Origin: Sipunculus nudus
Taxonomy: Eukaryota; Annelida; Sipuncula; Golfingiida; Sipunculidae
Reading direction: 5' to 3'
Assembly: GCA_026874595.1 (NCBI GenBank)
Contig: CM049306.1
Span: forward strand, 32,069,019 to 32,133,018
Length of the DNA: 64,000 bases
The stretch's first letter is position 1, and each line of letters begins with the position of its first letter. Both the position numbers and the translations under genes were made by a program. The notes under the pieces are model-generated. The model had not been told where the DNA came from. It saw only the letters and a list, made by a program, of their open reading frames with translations, and made no database searches. This document shows positions 10,950 through 24,219 of this stretch, in pieces.

Positions 10950-13160
10950 GATCAGAATTCTTATGATAGAGATATTAAATTTGTTTGGTCATCATTAAAT
11001 CTCAACAAATCTGCTGCCATCCATTTAAGAGACATCATTTAAGCCTGTATTTACATACAGCCTGATCATTTAGATATTAGAGATAAATGAAAGATATAAT
11101 TGATGGTCATCAGATATATAATAAATAAAATGGAGCCCATTACTGACCCCTGAGGTACCCCAACTTCATTGTGACTGACTGTAATTTTACACCGTCAAAT
11201 GAAGGATCGTTAATGACCACATACTGTTTATTCATTCTGTAAGATAAGCTTTTAAGCATGATAAAACAGTCCCTCCTAAACCATATCAAAGCTTTAACCA
11301 GTTTAACACAAGTGCATGAGATACTGTGTCAAATGCAACACATAAGTCCAATCCTATTACTAAACAACCCCCTTTTGGTCAAATGCATCTAAAATATCAG
11401 TTTATACCTTCAACAGTGCCGACTTAGTGCTGTGATATTTCTTGTACGCACTGATGATCTGTTATTCCTTACTGAACTGTAAAATTCTTCAACTGTTCAC
11501 AAACAGCAGCCTCCATGAGCTTGCCTTAGTAGGCTAAATTAGAAACACGTCTATAAGTTTTATGTATCTTTGCTAGACTAGCTTTTTTTTCAAAAGGGGT
11601 CTTATGATGGCTGATTTACAATAACTTGGAAAATTATATTTGTTATTGATCCCTTCATAATGTCATTGATCGGATCTAGAAGTACATCAAGGTGTTGTTT
11701 TACAACTGATGTTGACAGTCGGTCTCGTTAACACGATTTTGTTTTTGATTTCTTTTATCAATTTTTGGACATCATCTCAGGTCAGGTTTATGAAGGACCC
11801 AGATCTATAAACAGTTTCATAATTCTTTTCTGTGTAAGATTTGAAAGTTTCACTGTCAATGCAGTCTTTTAAATTAACCATAATCATGTTCACTTTACTG
11901 TTGAAAAATTTATTGAAACAATTTGTCAATTCTTGACTGTTTGTTTTTTGCAGAGGTAGGGACTCATTACGAAAGAGGTGTTTATTTGCATGTTTAACAC
12001 TTTTTTTTATAATTTCCTTTTTTCTCTTAATTCTTTGTAATAATGTGTCTTTGCAGTCTTCACTCTCTCCTGGTGGCAAAATCTATCATAGTCACGATCA
12101 AGTTGGGTTCTTTGCCATGAACGTTCTTTCTGTCTCATCTCGCTTATCTCTGATGCAATGGTCTCATCTTTCCAAGGCTGTTGCTTCTCTGTCCTAACTC
12201 TCTTGAGTTCCATCGGAGCATGAGCATATAGAATGTTACATAAGATGGATTGTACTTTTTTACTTTTTCATCTAACCAACAGCTTCAGAAATATTTCTAA
12301 AACCTAAGCTCATATCTCCCTGCATTTTGTTTTTATCAATCATGTTCAATTCAAGGTAGTGGACATCCTTAGTTTTGGGTTATCACATTTTATATTCACA
12401 ACACATTCAACAAAATGATCTGATATCCCGTGTCCGGGCACCGCACTGTCTACTAAAGATATAGGTTTATCTGATAAAATAAGACCCAAATGATGCTTTT
12501 GAATATGTGTTGGGAAGATTACACTGTTTTTTTTATTTAAAGTGGCCCATTTTTCATTAAACATGATAGTTTCTGCACTAGCAACATCTATTTTTTTATT
12601 AAAGTCACCAATAAGAATAAGATAACCTTGTCTGTCAATGTTCATTTCAAAAAGTCCCCCAGCTGCTAAAAAAAGATAGGAACTGACCCTGATGGGGGTA
12701 GGTAGATCAGACATATATGTAACTGTTCACCTTTCTGTATAATGTATAATCAGTGAACTCCAATTCTGTGAAATGGTAATTAAGCTTTATGCTCATTCAG
12801 TTCCAGTTATTCTCGATACACTATGGCAATTCACCCTCGAGCTTTGTCATTGGATCTGGCTGTGGATAGAATTTTGTATCCACCTGGTGGAATTGAAGTT
12901 GTTAAAATATGATTATACAAACTTTCATGTTTGATCCATGTTTCAGTAAGTGTACATATATCAAATTTATTCGCTTTGACGTAGTCTTGAAACTGTTCAA
13001 TCATCCCTCGAATAGATCTTACGTTCACTGTTGCTACTTTCAACTCCATATGTAAAGAGAAAGAGTCCATTGTGCTTAATTTTGGAATTACAAGGGTTCT
13101 TTTATCAATGAATCCTCTCCACTTCCTGTCACTTATTGCTTCTGAGACCAAATTTGTTAT
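10950..13160 (-). pseudogene. Decayed L2/CR1-like LINE (EN + RT)
   Basis: Reading on the minus strand from 13151: an AP-endonuclease start (ATVNVRSIRG, then LTETWI with the catalytic Glu), then at 12714-12346 LIGDFN, LGLILS and ISDHF, the conserved EN motifs. A linker rich in charged residues follows (12213-11777). The reverse transcriptase is only in broken frames: LDLCVAFDTVSHALVL (motif A, around 11300), a GVPQGSV-like block near 11150 and DDHQLYLSF (motif C) near 11090. Such proteins nick and copy by target-primed reverse transcription. Frameshifts and stops throughout make it dead. The motif wording fits the L2/CR1/Jockey side of non-LTR elements. Boundaries are approximate. Confidence 0.8.
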
Positions 13161-13164
13161 CCTG

Positions 13165-14580
13165 TTAAAAGTTTCTTACCACCCCTGGAACGCCTGTATA
13201 TGGAATGCTCACTGGCACTCTCCTAATGTTTAACTGGTTAATAGTATTCCTTGTTTGTAAGTCCAAACCACACCTTACTTTGTGACGGAGGCTTCGTAGA
13301 GAAGCTGCACAATACATATTTTAAATGATAATAGAGGATGTACAGTTCTTCTCTTGTTGATAATGGAGGTATAATTACTAAAATGGCATTAAAGCACACG
13401 AAGTAACATACAGACCTTCTCCTACTCATAGTAAGTTCTTCCAGTTGATAATTGTAGTCCACATAGAGAGATGTCAATCTGACAAGTCACAATTATTACT
13501 ATTAAACTAAGATTTTTGAAGTAAAATTGGCAGCGGGTGATCCGCACGATACAAGGTCAAGGCTAGTAGTATATATCAGTAGTATACATATGATATAAAT
13601 TCACATATACTATGAAAATACACAATATATAAGGCAAATATACAATATAAAAGGCAAATATACTATACTATACTATACTCTTGCCAAGTGGACTCCACTC
13701 GATAAACTCACCATGGGGTAGTGGTAACGCCATGTTCCTCAACACTGCAAAGCAGTGACAGAACAACTACCTGAACAGGAAGGTCTGCCCAGCGGATCCT
13801 CGGGGGGGGGGGGGGGGTTGGATGAGGGGGTCACGTTGAATATTTGTACGAATGCTAGGTTTTAAAACATTTCAGAGTGAATTTGTTATGATGGCGGCAC
13901 TTGGAGAGAATTTCAGCTCTTGAATTCAACAATGATCCAAGGGGGCCGTTGCTATATGTAGCTTTTCAGACAAACAGAGATCACACTTTCTAGTCCCACA
14001 GAGAGACCTCGGTATAATAGTTTTTTTTTAGAAAAGTCGACTTAAAAAGATTAGGCATTGAAATTTACCTTAACACAAGGTGCTGAAATATTAGAAGGAA
14101 AATTAGCATGTCCGTGTTTCCTTTTTAAATTACTTAAAGTCTGATTTCTGCCGTGAATTGCAGCTGAATCTTAATCGTTCCGAATAACGGCAAGTCGTTA
14201 TTCCGATTCATTTCCTCTTGCAATCTATAAGAAATCATAAAAATGAGACATTGGAACTGGATGAGCAATTGACGGGAATATATTCAACGCCTGTCACGTA
14301 AACTCAACGATCAGCAAAAGTTAAAAAAAAATGACAAAAAAGGCAAGGTTTAAACAGAGATTTTAAAGCTGAAATGCTCTATTTTTGTAGCATTTGTTGT
14401 TCGAGGAAGATCATTTGGTACGATTTGGTAATGGTTTTTATGTTGTTATTAAGCATTCTATGGATTAATAAAATACGAATGGTGAATAGATTCCTCAAGT
14501 TATAATACCATTGAAGGGTAATTGGTTACGGCCATTGAATGAGACTATTAATTCATAACTTGTGCGAGAAACCATTCACA
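13165..14580. other. Unassigned DNA with a poly-G run
   Basis: Holds a short TA-rich repeated patch (13560-13680, ACTATACTATACTATAC) and a run of about 16 G near 13802. No gene is supported. Confidence 0.4.
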
Positions 14581-14584
14581 TTAA

Positions 14585-14900
14585 TTAGCGTGATGATTAC
14601 TGATTTGGCAAACTTGCAGGTGTGTGGGTTCGAATCTGACACGGCAGGTGTTTTCCCATGCAGGTGTTTCAACCGAAGTGTTAACACAAATGGGACGACA
14701 TGGGGTTTTCCTTTTTGATATCGTGCATGCCTTACGGGGGGGGATATGTCATCTTTGCACCGGAGAAGATTTCTTTGCGACATGTACATGCAGTCTCTTC
14801 GGGAATATGGAGGGCTACCCAGTGTGTTTAAGCCAGCTGCATGCTGGCTCAAGTTCATAGATGATATGGCGCGGGGCTCATTGTAACGATGTAGCTGCCG
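14585..14900 (+). mobile_element. Possible tRNA-derived SINE
   Basis: A pol III B-box-like GGTTCGAATC lies at 14627-14636, within a context like a tRNA T-arm, followed by a GC-richer body. The A box and acceptor stem are not convincing. The overlapping open frame (14553-14930, minus) has no known motif and is probably incidental. Confidence 0.35.
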
Positions 14901-15509
14901 CCCCCGAAGAGGAAGACGAAAGACTGGCAATAACCCTCAAGGGAGCCCTATAAGAGACTAGTGTAAGGTAGTGTATCAGCTCCATTAAAAAGGAAGGTCG
15001 GTATCTCCAACGAAAACATTTTTAAACAGTGGTTGGGGTAGTCAGAAAAAACAAGTCGCGGCACATGAGTAGTGTGATTGACTCATTCATGTGTACCTGC
15101 TCTCCCACCAAGTGACAGTAACAAGTAAACTGGGAAACAGAAATAGGAAAATGACATCAAAGAGAGATATGAAACGGATTACTACAAGGCGTCGTCAGAG
15201 CCTACCGTACAGATAGTCCATGAGCCTAACACTTTTTCGGTATCAAGAAGCTGGCATAATCTAATATACCATTTTGTAAAGCTTATTACCTTTACTTTAT
15301 ATCTCTGCCAAGTGTGTAACTTATTGTCTATAACAGCGCTCTAAACTCGGAAAACAACAATGTCATTTTTATAAATATATGGTCAAATGAGATGGGGTTA
15401 GGGAAACAAAAATGACAACAGATCAGCTTTCGCTCGTCATATCCTCACACTGATTGTGGCAAATGAAAGAACAACAAGTATATTTTGTATTTAAAGTTAT
15501 TTCAGGTTT

Positions 15510-18413
15510 ACATAAGATACGTTAAGGCCACATGACGTCAATATACCATATGATCAATTCGATTTTGAAAAGTTTTACTTGTGTTGAAGACACACGACAT
15601 TGATTGTGAAGGTTCCTATATTACTCCTCATATTCGTCAACTAGATCAGAAGAAACAAAGAGTGATAGTAGACTTCTGTTAAACCGACAATAAATCGGAA
15701 AATGACTTCACGAGCCATGCTCATGGCTGCTTAAATAAAAAGCAATTTAGGGGTAGGGGAACTATAACCTGCTATATATTTTGATCAATTGAAGGCAATA
15801 TAATAAACTACCACTTAAATGGTTTGCATTTATGTCCTCTATACATTGAATTTATTAATATTAAAATTGATCTAATAATCATTTCATCAAGGGTCAAAAG
15901 GTCACAAAACTGAGACAAAAGTGATATATGTTATATCTTCAGGCATAACAGTTATGAGAGTTATAGAAATTCTTGTGTCTACAGAACAAAAGCATGCAAT
16001 CATCAGAAAAAAAATAATAATTAAGACATTTGTTTGCAATTTAGTGAGTTCTTTACTGCCGTTATGCAAAAAAAAAATATTGCGAAAGATGGCGAATTTA
16101 TCAATTTGAATGCGTCCTGTTCCGTAATCTAATAAAGTGTAATCCGTGAAATGAGATTACGTTTTACATTTAAATAGCATGTTACGTAGGATATAAATCT
16201 TTTATTTTGTTTGCTCATGTATTAAAATTTGTAGCGTTAAAAGTGGGCCAATAAAGGTCAAAATCCAGGTTAAACCCTGTTGTGAGCTTCATATATGCTA
16301 GTCGATTTTTATAAAGAAGCAATGATAGCAGTTAATTGTCTTCAACTTTAGTCAAACATGGTGATCCCGTCAATGGGAGAAAGGGGGGGGGGGCTTTTTA
16401 TAACCACGAACAGCCTGAGAATGTGTGAAGAAGCGCAATTTTTATTCCCTTTCCTACAAATTTAGTTATTCTTATTAGTATCAAACTGGTTTGAGAAAGA
16501 TTTTAGGACCTGCATTCAGAAAATTGCCTTTGCTTTATCTTGGTATTATATAACATGCTGATATAAAATAATTTAAATGTTTAGAAATCAGATGGGCCAA
16601 TTAAGTTTTTTGTAGGTGCACTAGCCGAAGGGATAGTTGGGGCTAATCAAAGAATGATTTTACTTACTACTGTGACTTAGTGCAAAATGTGTAAATTCTG
16701 TGATAGTATGCATTTATCTATTACATATGCAACACAGTATTCATTGAAAATGTCTATTATCGTGTCAATATATACGCAGTTTTAAAACATACATCTATCA
16801 TTCTTATATTAGCGGTTATTTCTTGTTTTTCCACTAAGATGAAATTCCTTTAAAACCAAATAATAATAAGACTCTACACTACACGGATTTGAAATCTGAA
16901 GGGCATGTTCACCCACGACATGAATTAAAAACTTATTGTAAAAATAATTTACATGATTTGCTACTTCGGCTTTAGCTATTGGTTCCCTGGAATGGTACTA
17001 AAAAAATTAATACACTGATTTTCTCTTTCTCTGAATTGCCATATTGCTAAATTATTTGTTAATAACTTAGATGAGGATTATTCTGTTTAAAATTTAATAC
17101 ATAGAAATATGTATGGACCAAAAACAAACACATTGGAACAAAAGTCAGGGTAACGGTGCCAGATTTTGCACATGGGTAACGTCCAAATGTAAAAATAATG
17201 ATGTTTACATTTGCTGTTTAATGCTCTTCAAAAGTATTTGTCTGTTATATACATGGTTAAGTACTGAGGAGATTATAGAATAGAAGGATAATTCAAGTAT
17301 GCAACCCTTAAAATTTTTAATTTGTTGATTATTTAATCTTTAGACTAAATACGTCTGAAATTCTTAATGATGTTATTAATAAATTTTGTAATATTTTAAT
17401 TTTATATTACATTTCGATGGCCGGGAACCAGGCATTTCCATACTCTCAAAACAATTCTCGATGAGAGGTGTAAATGTTCGCTTATTATGCCCAAGTTTCA
17501 TAACCTTTTGACCATTGATGACCAGATTAACATCTCAATTTGCATATTTTGAATCATCATGAAAGAGGGCCTAAATAAAGGCCTTTTAAATGGTGGTTTA
17601 TTGTTTTGGGATAAGCGCAACTTCTTGTTTGTGATTAGACATAGTAATCTATGATTCCTTCCCATAACCGGCATTCTCTTTTAACTGATGACATCATTTT
17701 CATAGGTAGTGACAGTTTTCCATGAAGGATGTTATATGCTTCCGATTCAAGGGATACCAACCTTAGGTAAAGAAATAAACTTAAAGCCACTAAAATAATA
17801 ATAATACAAAGATTGCAATGCACAATTTATAATTTGTCTTCGGTTGAAAGCTATCATTTCCTTAATGTAGAAATTCGGAGGAATCCAACGGTACTAAAAT
17901 GTTGTTGGCATGTACGCTGGCAGGAGGAATAGTAAGGCCTTATGAGTTCAAATAGGTTAATTTGCCTGATTTTGCCATTATTCTTTTGCATAATGGCAGT
18001 AAAACACACTAAATTGCAAATAAATGTCTTAATTAATATAATCTCTGATGATTTAATGCTTTTGTTCTGTTGATACAAGTATTTCCATAACTATCATAAC
18101 TGTTATGCCTCAGGGGATAAAATGCTCACTTTTGCCTCATTTTCGTGACTTTTTGACCTTTGATGCCCTGATTAATAGATTTATCATATTGGTAATTTCA
18201 ATTTATAGAGAAATTAATAACAAACATTCAAGTGGTTAATTATTTTTTTGCTTTCAGTAAATCTACAGATGTTTCTCCTACCCCTAAATCCCCTTCTTTT
18301 TAACCAGCCATTGCTGTTCCGTCATTTTCCGATTTGTTGCCGGTTTACCAAAAGTCGAATTGTTCATATGGTATGTAGACGTCATGTGGCCTTAATATAT
18401 TTATGTAAACCTT
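15510..18413. mobile_element. Large foldback element, ~450-600-bp inverted arms
   Basis: The left arm (15510-16112) and right arm (17938-18413) are inverse complements. Shared landmarks, reading each arm inward: GGTTTACATAA, AAGGCCACATGACGTC, ACCATATGANCAATTCGA, AAATCGGAAAATGAC, ATTTAGGGGTAGG, GGTCAAAANGTCAC, GAGGCATAACAGTTATGA-like, GAACAAAAGCAT and AATTAAGACATTT. The left arm has an extra ~115 bp near 15570-15690. The 1.8-kb centre has no coding potential, and a partial third copy of an arm block lies near 17500-17560. It is a non-autonomous foldback or long-TIR transposon; the superfamily cannot be told. Confidence 0.8.
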
Positions 18414-18423
18414 GTTACAAATG

Positions 18424-19084
18424 TGTGTTACATGTGTTGTTGACACTTGGTTCGTGTGGCTTACGCATAGCTCGTTGCTATGGCAGCATCGCCTGGCCGG
18501 GTGCTGGCCCACGTGTGAACTCTGATGTGCAGAGACACAGCGCTCGGTTTAATCCGTGCTGGTTGAACCCGGCGTGTAAAGACACAGCACTCATCCTAAT
18601 CTGGAATATTCTGGGCTGATCGCGGTCTATGAGCGCGTGTCTTGTATTGTTCTTTGGCGCGTGTGTATTATGTATTGTTGTGTTCTTTGGATTGTTCGTG
18701 AAATAGAAGTTTCTAGGCTTTTGGTTGAGAAGCTATAAATTAGGGGCTGTGTTTGGAGCCAGAGAGGAGAGAAAAATTTTCCAGCGGATACGGAAGAGTG
18801 TGAGTCAGTTTGTGGACCTTTCCGATAAATGCAGCAGTTATAGATCTTCTTCGAAATTTGTAATGGTTTTTATATAGTCTTCAGTGTGCCTTTGGGATTA
18901 CTACCAGAACTTCACTTTTAGATTACAACAGACTGTTTTCGGGATAACATTGGACTATTATTTTCTGAGAAGATTTACCAGAACTGTTCAACTGGATTAT
19001 ATGTTTTAAAGGACTTGTTAACCTGTGACAGTGGTTGTAATCAGAAAAAGCCTAGAATCCGGACACTCGATCTGAAACTGTACA
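18424..19084 (+). mobile_element. LTR-like promoter-bearing repeat, copy 1
   Basis: Starts TGTTACATGT and shares its whole order with the minus-strand copy at 46141-46724: GTTGCTATGG, AGAGACACAG, GGAAGTTTCT-like, TAAATTAGGGGCTGTGTTT, GACCTTTCCGATAA, GATTACAACAGA, CCGGACACTC and CTGTACA. TATAAAT at 18734-18740 stands just before the conserved GGGGCTGTGTT, as a core promoter would. Size and a TG...CA frame suggest a solo LTR. No target-site duplication, primer-binding site or gag/pol is seen, so a different repeat class is possible. Confidence 0.5.
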
Positions 19085-19089
19085 CTTTA

Positions 19090-19700
19090 CTTGACTAGGT
19101 GCCTATTTCTGTGTTAAATATCGGACGTTAGTAATCACCAGTGCTTTTACATAAGGACAGCCACACCGGAGAATGTATCTTCTTTCTTTGATATATTCAT
19201 TTGTTTTGTTAACATATGTCTTATTCAGCTTTTGGAGTGTACTTATGTGAGTGTTTCAGCCAGTTGGTTTGACTTTTAAAAGAACCTTATCGTTCACATC
19301 TTTAATCGTGTGACACTGAAATAATGCTTTAAATGATTAATAAATCTTTAAACCAAGATCGCGAGATTATACCATATTTAACCCCTACTATCCCATATAT
19401 ACCAACACATATATTATATCTCTTTTAGGTGGAAATAAATTAAAACTTTTCGAGAATGGAAAGCAACTGGGGAATTTTTAGAAATTTACACACCAAAATT
19501 AAAAAATACAAACCATCAACACATATTGTTTATAAACCTAAAAGATCTTTTACTGTATATACATAATTTATTATAAGTATATTATTAATCATGATAATGA
19601 TATATAAATCCTGACTGTTCGCACTGCGGGAGAGATAAATATGAAGAAACTATATAAACCGGATGAGAAAATATTCTAGAATTCGTCGTTTTAAATTATG
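19090..19700. other. Unassigned DNA
   Basis: Continues from the LTR-like repeat; AT-rich, with AATAAA-like words near 19339 and no coding signal. Confidence 0.35.
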
Positions 19701-19839
19701 CGTTTTACTCCCTTTAAATGAGGGATGAACATATTGAGTTAGTCCCCGTGCCCCACCCCCCCCCCCCACCCCCTCCCCCAGCCCCCGAAGGAAGCACCCG
19801 ATTCCATGTAGCGTGTTCACAAGTGCCTGTCATAAGGTT

Positions 19840-20027
19840 ACAGGAGCGAAGGATGAGGGGTATTAGCAAGGGGGATGATCAATGTTCCTTAAGAGTCGAT
19901 TCTCTATTTCTGAGTATACTTTAGAATATTATATATCTAAGCCTGGTTTAGAATTAACCTATACATAATAGCCCCACCTTAGTTGTCAAAACTTAACACT
20001 TAGTTGTATTATATTTGACATGGTTAA

Positions 20028-20083
<56 letters not shown>
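19840..20083 (+). mobile_element. TA-bearing MITE family, copy 1
   Basis: Contains AGCAAGGGGGATGATC and TCTAAGCCTGGTTTAGAATTA and then runs into a (TA)n tract at 20029-20083. The same blocks, in the same order, occur at 58551-58928 and partly at 33130-33540 and 31520-31625. It is a dispersed non-coding element. Confidence 0.55.
20029..20083. repeat. (TA)n microsatellite
   Basis: Perfect TA run of about 55 bp at the 3' side of the MITE copy. Confidence 0.97.
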
Positions 20084-20087
<4 letters not shown>

Positions 20088-20089
20088 TG

Positions 20090-22450
20090 TGTTACCCTGT
20101 GACCTGCCAAAACGTGATTTTCAATATTCTTAGATTTATAGAAAAGTTTATCTGAACTTACCATTACCTTCCCACGCCTGTGAGTCATCTCCCACCCTTT
20201 AAGATGAACCGACGCAAATGGATGGATGTGTCACAAATATGTTGCTGGATTGACTGACATTCTTAAAAGCTGATCGACAGTCAAGGAAAGATCAAATATT
20301 GGCTCAATACAATGATTGCCTTCACTGTGTCCAGTTGACAGTTGATTAAAATGAATCGATCAAAAGGAGCGGGAACGACATAGTTTGCCCAGATGAGGCT
20401 GACAACGTCTGTCATGCCAACCTAATAAAAAAGGCGGGAAATGTGGAATATGTCACATGACTCGGCAGTTTACCGCTTTGACCGATCCACGTAGAGGGCA
20501 GACGACACAATGGGGAATTCCTTATTGATCAAAAGAAAGTGGTAGCACATGGCTATTTGGGGGATTTTTTAACTCCCTGGAAAAGCTACCATTTCAGCAG
20601 CCGTTAGTTTCAGTGTATTTTTTTCCCTTTTCAGAAACTATATATTAGCTGCAAGCGAGAACCCGATATAGAGTCATATTTTTATTGGACTCGTTGTTTT
20701 CAGAATATGGGATTTTTTTAGAAATATTCCTAGATGTGTCCTTGGAAAAATACCCAAAGTACCAAGACCTGAAAAATAAACTTGTCACGGTTGTATGATA
20801 TGTACCACGTGTCCCGCATTCCTTAATCTTTGTTCAAATTCCATACTTTACGTTTCCCATGGAATGCTTTGTTAGTAGCTGTACATTTATTTTTATTTTA
20901 TCTTTCGAAATAAGGGATTTCATCAAACATATATAAAAAAATCAATTTATTTGTTTTGGAAAACTTAAAAATCACAATAATACAATATCTTAAAATTCAT
21001 GCATGGATATTGTTAGAATAATGTAGATTTAGTAATATTAGTAAGGATATAATTTTCGTAGTTCAAGGTAATTCGCATATTCTTGATTACGACGATAAAA
21101 TAGTTGGTGGCCGACTTCATTTATCGGTGATATAGTTGCCTGATGAGTTTTCGATCAACGTACATAAACTTGCTTGTTATACTATTTATGAATCGCATTG
21201 GAACATATGATGAATATGCAACATCACTTTTCAAGATAAGTACTATTTTCGTATGTGATTTATTAATATTCAGTTGTTCATTCCATTATTTCCCCGATAC
21301 TGAGTCCGGTCCACTGAAAAGTTTCAAATAAGAACATTTCAAAACCTTAACTTTAAACTGAAAACCTTTCCCACATTTCTTTTTTTCAATACAAAATATT
21401 TTAGAGCACTACCACGTTTATATGGCGTAACGCTGTAGTATAATAAGAATCATCAGATTTGTTCCACCGCTAAGTTATTTAGCCTATTTAAAGCAGCCGT
21501 TTTATTTTTTTGCCAGATGCCACACCCGTATACACATTACACTGCCTCTTTATGTTGTTTTCGGAAGTCTTTACATCTGTCAAGTTAACGGAACTGAAGA
21601 CAAAAAATAATTTTATGAAAATCCTTTTGCTATACCTACCTCCGGAGATATATTTTTGTCGCCTTGATTCATCTATATGTTACCAACTTTACTCCAAATG
21701 TTATAAACCGATTGATTAAATTAACATTTGTGGTGTTTCAGGTTCACACTCAAAGGACAGTAAAGTAAACTTCTAATGGAACTTTGGTCAGCTTAATATA
21801 TTTAAAGTATTATTTTTTTATTTGTTAGGAAAAACTAGACCGTCGCTGTATATGTGTATAAAGAGAAACCGTCATTGGTAATTTCTGGAAGGGCTGAAAG
21901 TTTTCAAAGTTCACAGGGGTAACCCAAGTGCGTCAGACAGAAACCAAAACAGCCATTACTCATACACATACACACACATATACAAGCAGGTATGACTTCA
22001 TGCGGCATGAATTAAACTGCCACTTCTTTCTTATTTAAATACAAACTAGTTGATTATTTATACAATGAATGTGTACGGACTGCTGTGTTAATTTAACACA
22101 AGTCTTACGTTAATTATATGGATATCATTTTGCGTTAAGAAACTATACGAAAGTGAGTTTCTCTGTTGAATTAAGTCAAGCAAAGTAAGGAATTTATTAG
22201 CAGTCACCAACTGGTGTCCAACGTGTTACGCCCGATCAGGAGGAGGTGCTCAGGATAAGGTGGGTGAGTGACATACACGGGCCTTCAATAACCACGCATG
22301 AGTGATTACCAATGCAAACACATAGACACACACACTCACCGCACCATCACATACACACACACATATATATATATATGAAGAGAGAGAGATAACATAAGTA
22401 ACATAAGACTGATATATCACCTAAATATAACATATAAAAGAAATATTACA
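20090..22450. other. Unassigned intergenic DNA
   Basis: No supported exon or repeat pair. Contains CA-rich patches around 21965 and 22320-22360. Confidence 0.4.
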
Positions 22451-22454
22451 TAAG

Positions 22455-22635
22455 TGGAACCGGGGGGGGGGGGGGGTCCAGGGTGTCCGTACCCCGAAAC
22501 AACCTTTTTAAAAGGGTTTCAGACAAAATTTTGGGGCGTGCAACCCCCCCCCCCCCTCCTTTTTTATTAGATTTTTCATAAATCCTCCCGGGTTTTACCC
22601 CCTCCCCCCTTTTGCTTAATCCTGGATCCGCCTCT
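22455..22635. mobile_element. hAT-like MITE remnant with poly-G/poly-C
   Basis: A GC-homopolymer-rich block (G run near 22462, C run near 22544) ending in CCTGGATCCGCCTCT, the inverse of the CAGRGGCGGATCCAG-type end found on many hAT-related short elements. The other end is not clear. Confidence 0.35.
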
Positions 22636-23418
22636 ATTTTGTTGTATCATACTTCAATCGTCATTGAAACGGAAAATGAAATAGGGCCTTGTGGAAGATC
22701 AGTATATTCTGAACAAGCCACCCTGAATAAAGATATATTAATAAATAAATAAATAAATAAATAACAAAAAAACCTTACTCGAGGAGCGGCATCGGGGTTA
22801 TGAAGTGTATTGTGAAGATCTTGTATTGATATTGTACACGTCATGCTGACACTTGTTAATTTGGTATAAGGGCTGTCTCATAAATTAACCGCACAGCTGA
22901 CATCACTTTCCACAGTCTGTCACGAGGCCGCGTCTTGTCACTCGCTCATGTATAGACTGATAAAATAATTATGGCCTCAGTAACATCAATAGGTTACTTC
23001 ACTGGTCATATTTAGAACATATATAAAGAACATATGTGCATTTAAAGTATTTGTGCTTTTTCATCATACAATACATAGAAAACAATATATAAATATATAT
23101 TATACATAATATAGTCAGATATACATATATATATATAAATATATATTTGCAAACAAATCCACATAACGCATACACGCATATATATATATATATTTCACTT
23201 TGCAGCTTGTCTCATATTTTCTCGCAAACACACAGAAGGCCTACATTTGTTTCGTGCTTCATACCATGCACGCCTATGGATTTGAGTAAAATTTTATTAG
23301 ATTTCTAATTAGATTCTATATTAGGGAATTAATATTATCAATTTGGCACACATTATTTCATATTTCCATAATTTATGTCAAAAAGCTGCAATGCGCCCCC
23401 AACGACTTCCGAAACGTT

Positions 23419-23421
<3 letters not shown>

Positions 23422-23455
<34 letters not shown>
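23422..23455. repeat. (TA)n microsatellite
   Basis: TA run of about 34 bp. Confidence 0.95.
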
Positions 23456-23461
<6 letters not shown>

Positions 23462-24174
23462 TATCGAAAAAAAAACTGTGATGATTCTTACGAGACCACA
23501 CACTTTATATTAATTAGTTTTTCTTGTCCTTATTTAATTACGAAGAATCGCGACCAACCTCACGTATAACTTGATATGTGAGATGACAAATCAACACATG
23601 ACAGCTGTGAACAACACGGATGATATCAGCTATAATTCCGCATTGTTTTCCTCACAATTATTTTCTAAAGCACATGACATATACAAACTATAATTAGCAT
23701 ATATATAGCTTGCCCTCCGATGGTAAATTACTTTGTTTTTACTTGTTACTATCATTTTAATACACTCATGCAGTTGGCATAAAGTGATTACAATGTACAT
23801 GGTAGGCAATTTCCGAAACAACCAGCTGACGAGTATGCTGTGCAGGTCAAGGATCGACCGATTCTGTTTGACGGTCGCTGCAAACGTTTGCATTTGACGA
23901 GGATTTCAAACTTTCTTCATTTTATGATAAATAATAAAAGATATTAACTTCTAAATGACTGGTCTAATGTGGCAAAAAGTCGAACAATCTACGATTATTT
24001 AAAAGAACGGTCGTTCATCGCTGACCGCGGCTAGCTTCCCAGCAGTAGTCCGCTTGTGTCAGAAGACAGAACTGTACGCAGGATTTCGCGATAATCTGTG
24101 CCAAAACCATTGTTTATTTGACACAGATCATGAAGTTCTGATAATAGGTCCCCTTATATTATATAACGCAGATG

Positions 24175-24175
<1 letters not shown>

Positions 24176-24216
<41 letters not shown>
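24176..24216. repeat. (TA)n microsatellite
   Basis: TA run of about 40 bp. Confidence 0.95.

Positions 24217-24219
<3 letters not shown>

Noticed and set aside
15921-18078. Similar short frames on opposite strands (15921-16109 + and 17854-18078 -)
   Set aside because: They arise from the inverted arms of the foldback element and carry no motif.
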